Below, in pieces: positions 1 to 11,468 of a stretch of 64,000 bases of DNA (positions within the stretch are counted from its first letter, which is position 1; each line of letters starts with the position of its first letter). Made by a program: the position numbers and the translations under genes. A model generated the notes under the pieces. It did no database searches. It was not told the DNA's origin and saw only the letters and a program-made list of their open reading frames with translations. The stretch spans positions 2,881,322 to 2,945,321 of the forward strand of contig NC_030855.1 in assembly GCF_000208745.1 (NCBI RefSeq), written 5' to 3'. Origin of the DNA: Theobroma cacao (Eukaryota > Streptophyta > Magnoliopsida > Malvales > Malvaceae).

Positions 1-54
1 AATCTAATTGTTTTAACGCATCGTTTAATTGCTTGAAAATCTCTGTTAACAGCA

Positions 55-204
55 ATGTTTAATCAATTGGGAGGGATTAATGGAAGATTCAAAGGAGGAG
101 GCGGTGGTGGAAGGGGTTTTGATGGCCGCTGGGGAAGGAGGTGGTGGTGGTGCCTGGCGCAATGTTGTGAATTCTTGCCAGCCTTTTGGAGGTTAGCAAA
201 GTAA
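55..204 (+). other. Possible short Gly/Trp-rich reading frame (49 aa)
   Basis: An ATG at 55 opens 49 codons ending in TAA at 202-204. The frame has a Gly-rich stretch (about residues 12-20) followed by a Trp run and several Cys. A second ATG frame at 80-196 overlaps it. The patch is clearly GC-richer than its surroundings, so it may be a fragment of a former exon. I do not recognise it, and nothing upstream is visible at the window edge. Coding status is doubtful. Confidence 0.15.
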
Positions 205-2781
205 CATCGAACATGAACACTCCACGTAAGTTAACACTTAACAGAATTTATTTTTTAATTAAAGATTAATTTAATTCTTACGATTGTAATGTGACACATT
301 AATAGCCGTTAATCATAGTTGATCTGAGGCTGGAACTCCATCTAACCCTGGACAAGTTCTCTCCAGTTGGGGGAAAAGGTTTCTCAAAATAGAATATTGA
401 AAACATTAAAGCTAGACATTTTTTTTAATTAAAAATTCTCGTAGAGCTAAGTTACTTTGTTAAAATTTTATAAAAATAAAAAAAATAAATACTTAAAAGA
501 GAAAGATATAATCTTATCTTCAGAATTACATAAGATATGACAGAAAGAAGACTTATTGAAAGTGTTACTTTTCTTACATATTTATTATGAATGCATAAGA
601 TAACTAATACAACTTTTTTAAATAAAATTATGAATAAAAAATAAATTAAAAGTTCTATTCCTGTACAATTATTTGATTCTAACGTGAAACATCCTCAATC
701 TATCATACAAGTACCCTTGATTGAACAAAAAGTCGACAACTTAATGTCTTTTACGGTGAATGTAATGTAATTCTAAATAAAAAATGATTTAAGAGATTCC
801 GTATAAAGGCCAATAAGTATGTGGTGTCGTGGGAGCCTAACACGTGAATGAGATTCAAAACCTAACACAAGATTGATTCTGAAATAAGGGTATGATCATC
901 ATCATCATCATCATGTGATTTTAATTTGACAGCTATATGCATCATCTATCACGTGCAATGCTATCGGCCGGTTAATTATTTCTAGCCACCCATCCCAATG
1001 GTTTACATGCAAGCATTTTCCATTAATTAAGACAATTAATTATCAACATTTTTTATTTTAAAAGAAAATTCATATTTAACTTTTCAAATATGTGTACAAT
1101 ACATTAAGTTGAATGCTCGGTATAATTAACAACATTTTTTAATTATAACAGTAAAACTGTTAAAGATAAAATGTATACTGTTCTTGAGTAAAGGGCTAAC
1201 CATTTTATCCATTTTCATGATTTTGATTTTCTATTAATCCTTTTTTTTTATTTTTCTAAATTCTTATCATCATTGTAGTGTAACCTCTCTCATAAAGTTT
1301 TAAGATTTTTTAACCTAATTAACAGAATTTCATCCATTTATTTAATTAAGTCTATGGGAACAAACTTTTTGCTCATTCCTACTCTCTTTTCCCTTATTTA
1401 ATTATCTATTTCCTCTCCTGATCACTTTCTCTACATTTCTCTCTCTTTTAATTTAAAAATAAAATAATTAAAGCCAATTAAAGAATCTCCTACAATTTTA
1501 ATAATAGGCATGGATATAATAATTTCACAAAATATTAGAAGGTACCAAAATTGAACTTAAGAAGGGATAGGGAAGCAGCATCCATTGCCGAGCAGGCTGG
1601 GGTATAAAATGAGGATGCTTTCTACTTATTAATTACCCTAGCGGTAAAGTTCAAATTTATTATTTTATTAATTAGAATAACGGATTAAACTTATTATTTT
1701 TGTTATATTATTAATTTGCTTTGAAATAATAAAATAATATTTTGAATATTATATATTTCTACCAACCTAGGTCAAAATGTGACTAGGGTTTACTTCTCTG
1801 TATCAAGCTATGATAGTGTTGTTGGTAAGCTTGTCCTCCCTAGGTTTCAGAATGCTACAGCTGCTACCACTTTGGGCTTAGATTTAGGGAAGAACTGACA
1901 AGCCTAGTCGAGAGGCTTTATTACTTTTTCTGTAAAAGGTGCCATCCCATTTAAGCACACTCGATGGACCTTAGTCGCATTGGGCAGGCTAGAGTTAGCC
2001 CAGGAAGAGGCCTTGAAGTTCAAAGGAACAAGTTTTGTTTGGATCACATGCATCAGTCCAAAAAATTCAGAATTTCAGATTGTAAAATGCCATATCTGGG
2101 TTAAAATTTTTGTTATTCATGTGGAAGTATATGTAGGGTGTCATAATTTCACGTGTTTAATTATATTAGGTAGAAGAAGATTTTTATTTATAAATTCAAA
2201 ATGCATATTTTTTACCGACATAAATTCGTAATATTTTACTTCATTTAATTGTATAATGGACTACATTGACTGTTTCGGCCTCAAAAGAAAGGGACTACTT
2301 TAGTCTAAGCTTACTTTGATATTGGTATCTCTGATGGGGAATTACAGTGCAGAGTTAAGACTATTCTAATATCACTTATCATAGCTTACGTTTTCAACTC
2401 AAAAGATATACTTATTATATAGAGATAAACAGGAGTGGAGTTTGCCAACTTTTATTAAAGGAGAAAAAGATGAAAAAGAATAATGCATAAAATATAAATA
2501 ATTAAATACAATATACAAGATTAATGATTTTTTCTTATATAATCAATATTGTTTAAAGACTAAATATTCAAAAATAATTTTCTTTCAACTAAATATAAAA
2601 CATAAAACATATAAATGAATATCTTATATAATCAAGATTAATAAAAAAATGATATATTGGTGAAATTTTAAGTAACAATCAATAATGAAACACTACAACT
2701 CATATTTGAGAATTACATAATAATTTTGTAATTTTTAAATACTAAAATTATTGAGAACACATAGTAAAAATAAAAAGAAAG
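205..2781. other. AT-rich intergenic sequence
   Basis: No convincing gene is seen. The stretch at 1800-2230 is somewhat less AT-rich and contains a short open frame (1980-2231), but that frame has no recognisable motif and no ATG start. Most of the rest is low-complexity A/T sequence. Confidence 0.5.
894..914 (+). repeat. (ATC)n microsatellite
   Basis: Seven successive ATC units stand in intergenic sequence. A candidate polymorphic marker; no functional role is implied. Confidence 0.85.
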
Positions 2782-3332
2782 GGATAAAATAGCCTTACCT
2801 CCATAAATTTTGATTAAAATTACACAAAAGTCTATTACTTTTCAAAATAGATACTCCGTTTTAAGAGTAGAAACACTGTTAACAAAAGTTATGAAAAGAT
2901 TAAAATGTCCTTTCTTTTTTTATTAATTTAAAAAATTATTATTATATTTTTATAAAAAAATAAGGAGCATCGATCGATGCTCCCCAACTCATCAAAAAAA
3001 GGGTGCGAGGGGAGCACTGACGCTCCTTGAGGGAGCTTCGATCAGGCTTCTCAGGGGAGCACTGGATGCTCCCTTAGGGAGCCCCAGTGGGAGCTCTGAC
3101 GCTCCTCAGATGGGGAGCTTTTTTTTAGTTAATAAAAAATAATTCAATTATATAATAGAAATTATAAAAATTAATTAAGGGTAAAATTATCTTTTCACCA
3201 TACCACATTAGCAAGTTGACTAACATGTGTCTAGTAGAGAAATTTTTTTTTTTAGTGAAATATTTATTTCAAAAATTAATAGATTTCTGTGTAATTTTAA
3301 TCAAAATTTAAAGAGGTAAAAGTATTTTATCC
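2782..3332. mobile_element. Inverted-repeat transposable element (MITE-like) with GC-rich core
   Basis: The left end (2782-about 2858, starting GGATAAAATAGCCTTACCTC) matches the reverse complement of the right end (about 3255-3332) over some 75 bases, including a shared stretch ATTTTGATTAAAATTACACA. The arms enclose AT-rich sequence and a GC-rich block (2964-3117). Flanks are A-rich (AAAAAGAAAG on the left, AAAAAAAATG on the right) and could be a decayed 9-10 bp target duplication. Long inverted ends and a target site of that size would suit a Mutator-like MITE, but the superfamily is not settled. No coding capacity is visible. Confidence 0.7.
2964..2983. repeat. Perfect 20-bp palindrome
   Basis: GGAGCATCGATCGATGCTCC equals its own reverse complement. 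It opens a block (to about 3117) rich in alternating GGAGC and GCTCC words that can fold in many ways. It sits in the centre of the inverted-repeat element at 2782-3332. Confidence 0.9.
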
Positions 3333-3399
3333 AAAAAAAATGACAAGTAAAAGACAAAACTACATAACAAAAAAGAAGAATATAGTTGATGATTTGTAG

Positions 3400-3874
3400 A
3401 ATTTTGATGAAGAAAATCTATAGAAATTTAAAATATATAATCAAATAGAATAGAATTGAAAAAAACAAACAAATATAAATAATAATAATGATATAAATAG
3501 AAAAAAAACATAAAAAAAAAGCTTTACCTCTTTGTAATTTCACAATAAAAGGACAAAAGAGAAAAGAAAGACAAAAAGAAAGCATGGAAAAAGGTGTGCA
3601 AAAACTTAAAAAGAAAAAAATTTAAGAGTTAGGGTAAAATTAAATGAATTTATAAGATCATTTTATTATTTTTTTATTTTATATTAATAATTTAATAAAA
3701 AATTATTTAAGGGGCTCATTAAAAAATATATATGTAACATATTATATTAATAATTTAACAAAAAATAATTTTGTAGTTCATTAAAAAATATATAATGTAT
3801 AAAAAATTTTAAAATTTATGAGGGCCCATTAAGATTGTCAACAGATAGGGTATCTGTTAATTTCGAAATATTCA
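3400..3874 (+). repeat. AT-rich dispersed repeat, copy 1 (cf. 7500-8060)
   Basis: The order of motifs here (GATATAAATAGAAA, TTTACCTC, ACAAAAGAGAA, a TTAGG...AAA segment, then repeated ATTAAAAAATATATAAT) recurs in the same orientation at about 7560-8060. Both look like decayed copies of one non-coding element. The 3' part of this copy is duplicated across the N at 3875. Confidence 0.5.
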
Positions 3875-4006
3875 NATATTAATAATTTAACAAAAAATAA
3901 TTTTGTAGTTCATTAAAAAATATATAATGTATAAAAAATTTTAAAATTTATGAGGGCCCATTAAGATTGTCAACAGATAGGGTATCTGTTAATTTCGAAA
4001 TATTCA
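3744..4006. other. Assembly join: single N between two identical 131-bp copies
   Basis: Bases 3744-3874 and 3876-4006 read identically, with one N at 3875 between them. Real tandem repeats rarely stay perfect in such AT-rich sequence and are not separated by an undetermined base. Two overlapping contig ends joined with an N is the simplest explanation, so one copy is probably artificial. Confidence 0.85.
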
Positions 4007-4553
4007 AACCCTAACCCTATAAAAAATTAACTACTTGAATAATTTTGAAATTACTACCTTAAACCTAACCTTATTACATTTTTACTACCCTATAATTACT
4101 TTAACCCATTTAAAAACCCAATTTTTAAGAAAGAAGAAGAAGGAGCCGACGTGGTTGTGGCTGGGGAGAAAAGAAAGAAGAAATGAGTGTGGGGCATGGT
4201 TGTGGATGGGGAGAAAAGAAAGAAGAAATGAGTGATTTGGGCGTGGCTGTGGTTAGGGAGAAAAGAAAGAATGATTGAAAGAGCTGCTATAAGAGAAAAA
4301 GGAAAGAAAAGAAAAGAAGATAGGGTTTTTAAACGGATATTATAATCAGGTTCAGGGCGGGTACCTTCGATATTCGAAAACTATATAATTGGATTCGGCT
4401 AATGAGTATCTAAAAAGTGATACCCGAACTCGGTTCGGATAGTAAAATTATTACTCAAACTTACTCCGAACCCGTTTATGAAGTACTTTAATCCTGCATA
4501 ATCAGATCGAATACTTACGAGTATCCTATTATAAGGTATCTATTGACATCCCT
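3964..4553. mobile_element. Possible non-autonomous inverted-repeat element
   Basis: The left end (GATTGTCAACAGATA, 3966-3980) resembles the reverse complement of the right end (4535-4553, GATGTCAATAGATA). Between them lie many GGGTACC/ATACCCGA-type words that are common in small plant DNA elements. The match is imperfect and I could not identify a target duplication, so this is tentative. Confidence 0.3.
4152..4272 (+). repeat. Tandem repeat, about three units of 45-47 bp
   Basis: Units begin at 4152, 4197 and 4244 and share TGGTTGTGG-TGGGGAGAAA followed by AGAAAGAAGAAATGAGTG. The block is purine-rich on the plus strand. The overlapping open frame (4035-4235) is a consequence of the repeat and not a gene. 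Confidence 0.8.
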
Positions 4554-5315
4554 ATGACCCATTGACAAGGAAGGCTCCGCCCCATAGACAAAAACTCCAG
4601 TTGATTGTTATTGTTCTATCCCTGCTTAGATTGTTGGCTGGCTTTGGTGCTAACATGTCTAGATTGAGTACCATTCGACCACCGTACAAATAAGACTCTT
4701 TACAAGAGATCTCAAAAAAAAAAAGTCAAAATTTAAAACTAGCACTCACATTGAGTAAAATAAAATAGGTGATAAATTTATGTAATATCTATAATTTTGA
4801 GTACATGATTTATTTTTTTTATTCAAATTTGGAAAATTTTCATTGTTCTCATGTAAGTCACAGGTGCCACCTGCCAGTTTCAAAATTAGCAGAGTAGATT
4901 CATGGAGCACATGTCCCAATGTGACGGTGTCAGAAATCCGAGCAACATGTCCTGTCGTGTCCTAAATTGATTGGTAAATGCAAATACTAAAATTCATTTG
5001 CCTGTATCTTGCCTCCTCCCTTGAAACATGGTTGCAGCACTTCTCTTTTCCGCTGATTGAGGGGTTCTCTCCCTTGGAATGCTAAACCAATGCCATTAAA
5101 CCAAAGCGGTTGGGCTGATAATTATAACATGGTGGGCTCCAATTCTAAGGACTCCTTGCCGCGCCATAAATAATTAAAACTGCATGATTGCTGTTGTCGG
5201 ATTTTAAAAAGAATTACGTTTGAATTATTCAATAAACTTTAAATAATTTAATTTAATCAAATTTATATATTTTTAATTTTGATAATTAATTAATAATTAT
5301 TAATCAAAACATCAA
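4554..5315. other. Intergenic, nothing recognised
   Basis: Mixed-composition sequence with no open frame of note, no RNA gene and no repeat that I can define. Confidence 0.5.
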
Positions 5316-5610
5316 TTAGCATTTTATACTTAATACTGAGTAAAAATATTACATAATTATATCATCATGTCATATTTATATATCATATCATCATCATTAT
5401 AAACGTGTTAATTTATTACATTAACGCAATGTGTCATAAAATGATAAATAAAATATTAATTAATATTAATTAATTAATTATTAATTATAAAAGTTTATTT
5501 AACTTAAAATAAAAACTAAAAAAAATTAATTAAACATAATAAAAGAATAAATACTTATTTGAATATTTTTGAATAACTCATAAACTTTTTTCAGTATTAT
5601 ACTTTTTAAT
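5316..5610 (+). repeat. Dispersed AT-rich repeat family, copy
   Basis: One of several same-orientation copies of a degenerate module. It has a TCATATCATCATC/ATGTGTCA region, then AAATGATAAATAAAATATT, then a TAACTTAAAATAAAAAC segment and an ending TGAATA..TCATAAACTTTTTTCAGTATTAT. Related modules lie at about 6180-6500, 28740-28975, 29295-29515, 44930-45190 and 57230-57485. Confidence 0.5.
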
Positions 5611-6179
5611 TTTAAATATATTAGTGATTAAAATATAAAAACTACTTTATGAAATCCATGAATGAAGAAGTTTTCAAATATTTTTCATATAAAATTTTAG
5701 TTCAACAAAATATTTAAAAAATACCAAAAGTCAAAATTAAAAAAGTTTGATTGCAAAAGTCATACTCATAAATAATTAATGGGAATTATATAAAAATTGA
5801 AAACATTAATTGTTAATTTTTTAACTTCAACTAATAATATCTTATCTATTAAAAAAAACTATGAAAGACGTACACCACGTCAGCTTGTATCATTTTAACT
5901 TAATTAATGTTAAATCATCCTTAATTCCTATGACATAAGGATTAAGGATTGATTTGGCTTTAAATGAATAGCTATTGTATAAGTCATTATCTTTCTATTA
6001 TAATTAATAGAGTTCTTAAACAATTTCTTCATAATCAATTAAACTCTTTATTTGGATATAAATTTTAAACATAATATCTAAAAAAATCCTTGAATTATAC
6101 GGCAAATATCAAACAAGCACTTATTCTTTTAATTTGTTCAATTAAGCTCTTATTTTTTTTATTATAAGTTAAATAGATT
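5611..6179. other. AT-rich spacer, nothing recognised
   Basis: Low-complexity A/T sequence between two copies of a dispersed repeat. No gene is supported. Confidence 0.5.
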
Positions 6180-6500
6180 TTTAGTACTAACAGATGACTA
6201 ATTATTATTAGTTAAACTATCATATGTCATTTTATGTTACGTTGTGTTGATATGTCATAATGGATGATGATGTGGTATAATGATATGATTACGTGACATT
6301 TTCACATTTTACATCAACATCACGTAATTATAAAAATGATAAATAATATTTTAACTAATGACAATTAGTTTACTGTTAATCATAATAACTTATTCAACTC
6401 AAATAAAAATTCAAAAAATTGATTGAACACAATAGAAAAGTAAAGACTCGTATGAATTTTCTTAAATAGTTCAAAGACTTTCAAAGTATTATGCATAAAT
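6180..6500 (+). repeat. Dispersed AT-rich repeat family, copy
   Basis: Same module order as at 5316-5610, with the more complete middle part: ATATGATTACGTGACATTTT, ACATCACGTAATTATAAAAA, TCAACTCAAATAAAAATTC and a terminal AAAGTATTATGC. A short minus-strand open frame (6380-6586) falls inside and is not considered a gene. Confidence 0.55.
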
Positions 6501-6849
6501 TTTAATAGTGTTAACTTTTTCTTGTCAATTAGGATAGAATTGCCATGTGAAATAAATGTCATAGAATAAATATGACATCGTGACATTTCATATCATTTTC
6601 ACATTGTAAATCTATCTCAATTGACACCAAAGAACTAATAGTGTTAAAATTTCTGTTCATATAAAGGCTCAATTGATAATAAATAATTGATTAAGGAATC
6701 AATTGATTGGAATAAAAAAGATAAACTCATATGATAAATCTAATTAAATATAAGGGGTTATTCTATATTTTAACATTAATTTGAATAAAGTATTGTTGCC
6801 TGGTAATTATCGCAACAAATATTTGACCATAATCATGATTAACTTAATC

Positions 6850-8095
6850 AGAGGTGGAGCTAGCATACTTTTGTTGGAAGGATCAAAGATGAAAAAAGTC
6901 TAAGGGTTAAAGATTTTTAAAACTAATAAATTGAACTTGAGGAATAATAAAAAAATTTATAATAGATAATAATTTTATATAACAAGTAAATCAAAAGAAA
7001 TAAGAAAATAAAACTTACAATAGTTTTATAAAGATCGGGTTTTACCCGAAAAACATCCATTTCTTCAAGATTGAGCTTAAGATGTTTTGGTTCATATTGC
7101 TTTTGTTCATGATTTGAAACATTGAGGCTTAATGGCTTAAGTGTAGGAGAATTATTTGAATGATTTGTATATTTTCTTTTAAAGAATTTGTCAATTGTTT
7201 TGAACTTACTTATACTTTAATAAAACCTGAATTTTTTTTTTCAAAAGTATTTTTATTAAACCTCTTATTGACCAAAGACTCTTTAACTAGATACGGCAGT
7301 GAAAACTTATACAATTACACATAAAAAGCCACTTGAAAAACTTGATGACTGCTCAAAGAGAATAAAACCGCCCAACAACAAAAAGAATAGCAACACATGA
7401 GACCACTAACATAAAAAACATAAAACCATATCCCAATAAATGTGTAGCTAACATCTAATATTTTTATTTTATTTTTATTTAAATTTAAAGTATTAAATAT
7501 AAAATTATAATGTATAAAATATAAATAATTAAATACGATATACAGGATTTCACAAAATGATTAAATGCATAAATAGTTAAATGATATAAATAGAAAGAAA
7601 AAGATAAAAAAAATTACCTTCAAAAAAATTGTACCTTCTCCTAATTTCACATAATGGGGGTGAGTAAGTGGTTCTTATCATTCCTTATCCAAACTTAAAA
7701 ACTCATAAATCTCTTTTGAGAAATGAAGGGTGCTTTAATAGTGAGTTACAGAGAAAAAAACTAAATTAAAAATAAAAAGACAAAAGAGAAGAGAAAGAGA
7801 GAAAAAGATGTGTGAAGAAACTTAAATTAGGATAAAGTTAGTAGGGTTTATAAAATTATTTTATTATTTTTTATTTGTATTAATATTAAATAAAAAGTTT
7901 ATTTTGAGGAAGCCATTAAAAATTATATAATAAATAAATAATTTCATAAAATTTTGAAGGTATTATTAAAAAAATATAATAAATAAAAAATTCTAAAATT
8001 TTTGAAAGAGTCATTAAAATATATTATATATATATACAATAAAAATTTTCAAAAATTCAAGCACCCCATAATTGCATTTCCTTCCGCCCATGAGC
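6850..8095. mobile_element. Probable decayed transposable element of about 1.25 kb
   Basis: The left edge (AGGTGGAGCTAGCATAC) and right edge (reverse complement GGGCGGAAGGAAATGCAATT) look like weak inverted ends. The interior contains the second copy of the repeat seen at 3400-3874 (here about 7560-8060) and possibly a nested insertion near 7220-7440. No coding region remains. The limits are approximate. Confidence 0.35.
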
Positions 8096-9085
8096 TCAAT
8101 GATAATTATGAATGTACCAATATTAATTATTATATGCATAATGATAAAATAAACTCTTGAATTATATCAAAATTTTCATTCTCTCGAAACTTGTCGCATG
8201 CAATCCTTTTGATATTTACCTTGAGCCATTTCATTATTTTCTATATTTTGTTGGCAATTTTTATCCAAAGTGAGTTTAGATTGGAAACGAATAGTAATGC
8301 AAAATTTAATTAACTCAAATTTTATTATAGTTCGAGACTTTATTTTAAGGTTTACATTTGATATCTTGTGAAAAATATTTATACATTATTCTTTAATCAC
8401 AAAGTGTCACTTTATAAATATGTACAAGTAAAAATTTAAAATTCCTTTAAAATAAATATTTTAAAAATTATATTTATTTATTTTTGAAAATATTGAATTT
8501 TTAAATTGATTTATTAAAAAATGATAATATATAAAATTTATATACTAACACTGTATGAAATATAAATATATATTATTACAGTTTCTGTTAAAATAATCTC
8601 TTCCTCAAATTAATTCAAATAATTTGTTTATATATATATATGGATGATGAAATTCTAGTTACCAAATTCAGTCAATCCATTTCACAGAATTTTCATAATC
8701 TCCACTAAAATTAGGAGAAAATGAAAATTACAAAAAATTAAAAATAAACATTACAAGCAAATGAAAATCAACAAATAAATTTGGGGCAAAAATCAATCTT
8801 AAATTAAATTATATACAATCATCACCTCCATAAAATATAAACAGAAAAATAAATAAAAAAAATAAAGAGCAAACTATGTTCATATTTTTATCTGTCAAAT
8901 GTAGAAAAAGATTTCAAAAGGAAAAATTTAATACACTCAATTTCCACTCAAAAAATCTTTACAAAATTTTGCCTCATCCATATCCCCGACAAGAAAAAGC
9001 CATCAATTAACACAAGAACATCCGAGTTACACTGAGCCAGCACCTCCGATCCCATCAAAGCTCAGTTAAAAAAGCCCTAACACCT
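8096..9085. other. Intergenic and probable 3' flank of the serine-rich protein gene
   Basis: AT-rich with no open frame of note. The last 150 bases before 9086 are GC-richer and probably form the 3' UTR of the minus-strand gene at 9086-9736. Confidence 0.45.
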
Positions 9086-9736
9086 TCACAAATCATCGGC
9101 TTTGGACATAACCGAAAGCCGACTGGGCCTCGGCTCAAAAGCGGCTCGGCGCCGTTGCTGATGCGAAGAAGGCCTGATGAGAGCCGTTAACGCCCTCTTA
9201 ACCAACTCTCCTTCCACTCCTCCGATTCTCACCAACGAATTCTTCATTGCCGATCTCCTGAAATGCAACGCACTGCTCGAGTGAAATGACGACGTCGTCG
9301 GTTGACGATTATTCTGATGATGATGATCTCTTGACATCGACAATCCTTTGTGGAGGGAGCACCGGAAAGAGCCTGGGTGCGTCGTGGGGGAACACAAACA
9401 CGTGCGACTCCTCTGATGGTGGGCCCCGGTCGACACAGCATTGTTGTTCTTGTTGAAGGAGATCGAACGTCCGGGAGATATCGGGCGATCGTTGATGGAG
9501 AATCGGACGGACGGCGATGACTGCGGAGAAGAGCTTCGTCCGTACAGATTTACACGTGTGGGAGAAGTCGCACGTGCGAAGAAGGTGGAGGATCTTGAAG
9601 CGAAGCTTGAGCTTGAAGAGGCGAACGCGGAAGAAGAGGATGACGAAGAATGGTGGGAATAAATCGACGGCGATGGATAATGATACGTGGAGACCTGTGA
9701 ACCGTGTGATTTACTCCTCGATGTCGTTAATGACAT
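9086..9736 (-). CDS. Serine-rich protein-like family protein (216 aa)
   Basis: A single-exon, GC-rich open frame with a stop at 9086-9088. The N-terminal third is very rich in Ser with Ala/Phe (about residues 28-55). A Ser/Pro/Arg region follows, then the family signature RTCLCSPTTHPGSFRCS (from residue 111), a His/Asn-rich linker, and a conserved basic C-terminus with KNSLVRIGGVEGELVKRAL (about 165-183). The Cys-containing signature plus the VRIGGVEGELVKRAL block identify a plant-specific family of small proteins of unknown biochemical role. No signal peptide or membrane segment is seen. I chose the ATG at 9734-9736. An upstream in-frame ATG at 9785-9787 would add 17 residues encoded by a poly-A/T run, and it lies at or before the transcription start expected from the TATA-like box at 9811. 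The gene is intact. Confidence 0.85.
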   Translation of the reverse strand: MSLTTSRSKSHGSQVSTYHYPSPSIYSHHSSSSSSSAFASSSSSFASRSSTFFARATSPTRVNLYGRSSSPQSSPSVRFSINDRPISPGRSISFNKNNNAVSTGAHHQRSRTCLCSPTTHPGSFRCSLHKGLSMSRDHHHQNNRQPTTSSFHSSSALHFRRSAMKNSLVRIGGVEGELVKRALTALIRPSSHQQRRRAAFEPRPSRLSVMSKADDL

Positions 9737-9810
9737 TTTTCTTTTTAAAAAAAAAAAAAGCGCTGATTTTTGGAGTGAGTTTGGCAAACCTAGAGCGGGG
9801 CGAGAAGGGG

Positions 9811-9817
9811 GTATATA
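9811..9817 (-). promoter_or_regulatory. TATA-like box of the serine-rich protein gene
   Basis: On the minus strand this reads TATATAC within TTTATATACC. It places transcription start near 9780-9788, about 45-50 bases before the chosen ATG at 9736. The motif is nearly symmetric (TATATAAAG on the plus strand), so its direction is not proven. Confidence 0.5.
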
Positions 9818-9989
9818 AAGGACGAGAGTGGGCGATCGTAATTAATGGTGGACTTTGGGGGTGGGTTTATACCGTTGCTATTTAGAGTGGCCGTTGGGAA
9901 AGGGAAGAACCCGACGTGAGTTAGGGTTTCGCTTTCAAGGATCTTGACGGAATGCTGCATGGGGTAAGTGAAGCTTTTTGGGTTCACGT

Positions 9990-10615
9990 GCTTTAAGGAG
10001 AGTGTTAAACACCGGCGCCAGGCGTTAATGAGTTTTCACTTCTTAGATAAGTTCTTTTTTATATATAAAATTGATATATTTGGACTTTTGATTTATTGGT
10101 TTAATCTTTAAAAAAGTTAATGTTTCAACAATTTTCACATATGAAAACATTGAAAATGAATTCATTTTGATTAAGAATTATATATTTAAGGGAATTCTTC
10201 AATAAAAAAGTGAATATTTCAGAATTTCCCTTTCAATAAATGGATTGTGTGACGCACGCGCTTCAAGTGTGCAGACGTTTGATAATTTTCGTGAAATTTG
10301 AGAGGCGCCTTGGTTGTTGCCATTTGTTGAGAGCTGTTGAGAGACTGCCACGTATACAGTTTAGTGAAACCAAAAATTCCTAATTTAGGTTGCCTGTCAG
10401 AATCTACTGCAGGTGAAGAATTGGATAGTTAGTTTATTATATTTAAAGATTAAATAGATTAATTATTTTTTAAAAAATTGATTAAAATTGATCAAATATA
10501 AAAAAAAATAAAAACGATTAAACATAGAATTAGTTTGGTTGATCCAATTTTAAATCAATTAATCAAAATTTTATCATTTTTTTTTACAAATTATAATATA
10601 AAAACTTATAAACTT
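9990..10615. other. Upstream region and AT-rich intergenic sequence
   Basis: No gene is seen. The part next to the N run holds GATTAAAATTGATC and GGTTGATCCAATTTTAAATC words like those after the gap, so the gap probably lies inside one repeat. Confidence 0.4.
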
Positions 10616-11468
10616 NNNNNNNNNNNNNNNNNNNNNNNNNNNNNNNNNNNNNNNNNNNNNNNNNNNNNNNNNNNNNNNNNNNNNNNNNNNNNNNNNNNNN
10701 NNNNNNNNNNNNNNNNNNNNNNNNNNNNNNNNNNNNNNNNNNNNNNNNNNNNNNNNNNNNNNNNNNNNNNNNNNNNNNNNNNNNNNNNNNNNNNNNNNNN
10801 NNNNNNNNNNNNNNNNNNNNNNNNNNNNNNNNNNNNNNNNNNNNNNNNNNNNNNNNNNNNNNNNNNNNNNNNNNNNNNNNNNNNNNNNNNNNNNNNNNNN
10901 NNNNNNNNNNNNNNNNNNNNNNNNNNNNNNNNNNNNNNNNNNNNNNNNNNNNNNNNNNNNNNNNNNNNNNNNNNNNNNNNNNNNNNNNNNNNNNNNNNNN
11001 NNNNNNNNNNNNNNNNNNNNNNNNNNNNNNNNNNNNNNNNNNNNNNNNNNNNNNNNNNNNNNNNNNNNNNNNNNNNNNNNNNNNNNNNNNNNNNNNNNNN
11101 NNNNNNNNNNNNNNNNNNNNNNNNNNNNNNNNNNNNNNNNNNNNNNNNNNNNNNNNNNNNNNNNNNNNNNNNNNNNNNNNNNNNNNNNNNNNNNNNNNNN
11201 NNNNNNNNNNNNNNNNNNNNNNNNNNNNNNNNNNNNNNNNNNNNNNNNNNNNNNNNNNNNNNNNNNNNNNNNNNNNNNNNNNNNNNNNNNNNNNNNNNNN
11301 NNNNNNNNNNNNNNNNNNNNNNNNNNNNNNNNNNNNNNNNNNNNNNNNNNNNNNNNNNNNNNNNNNNNNNNNNNNNNNNNNNNNNNNNNNNNNNNNNNNN
11401 NNNNNNNNNNNNNNNNNNNNNNNNNNNNNNNNNNNNNNNNNNNNNNNNNNNNNNNNNNNNNNNNNNNN
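10616..11468. other. Sequence gap (853 Ns)
   Basis: Undetermined bases. Reading frames that span it are artefacts. Confidence 0.99.

Noticed and set aside
9441..9885. Plus-strand open frames antisense to the serine-rich gene
   Set aside because: They overlap a gene with clear family motifs and have no recognisable motif themselves; GC-rich antisense frames are expected by chance.
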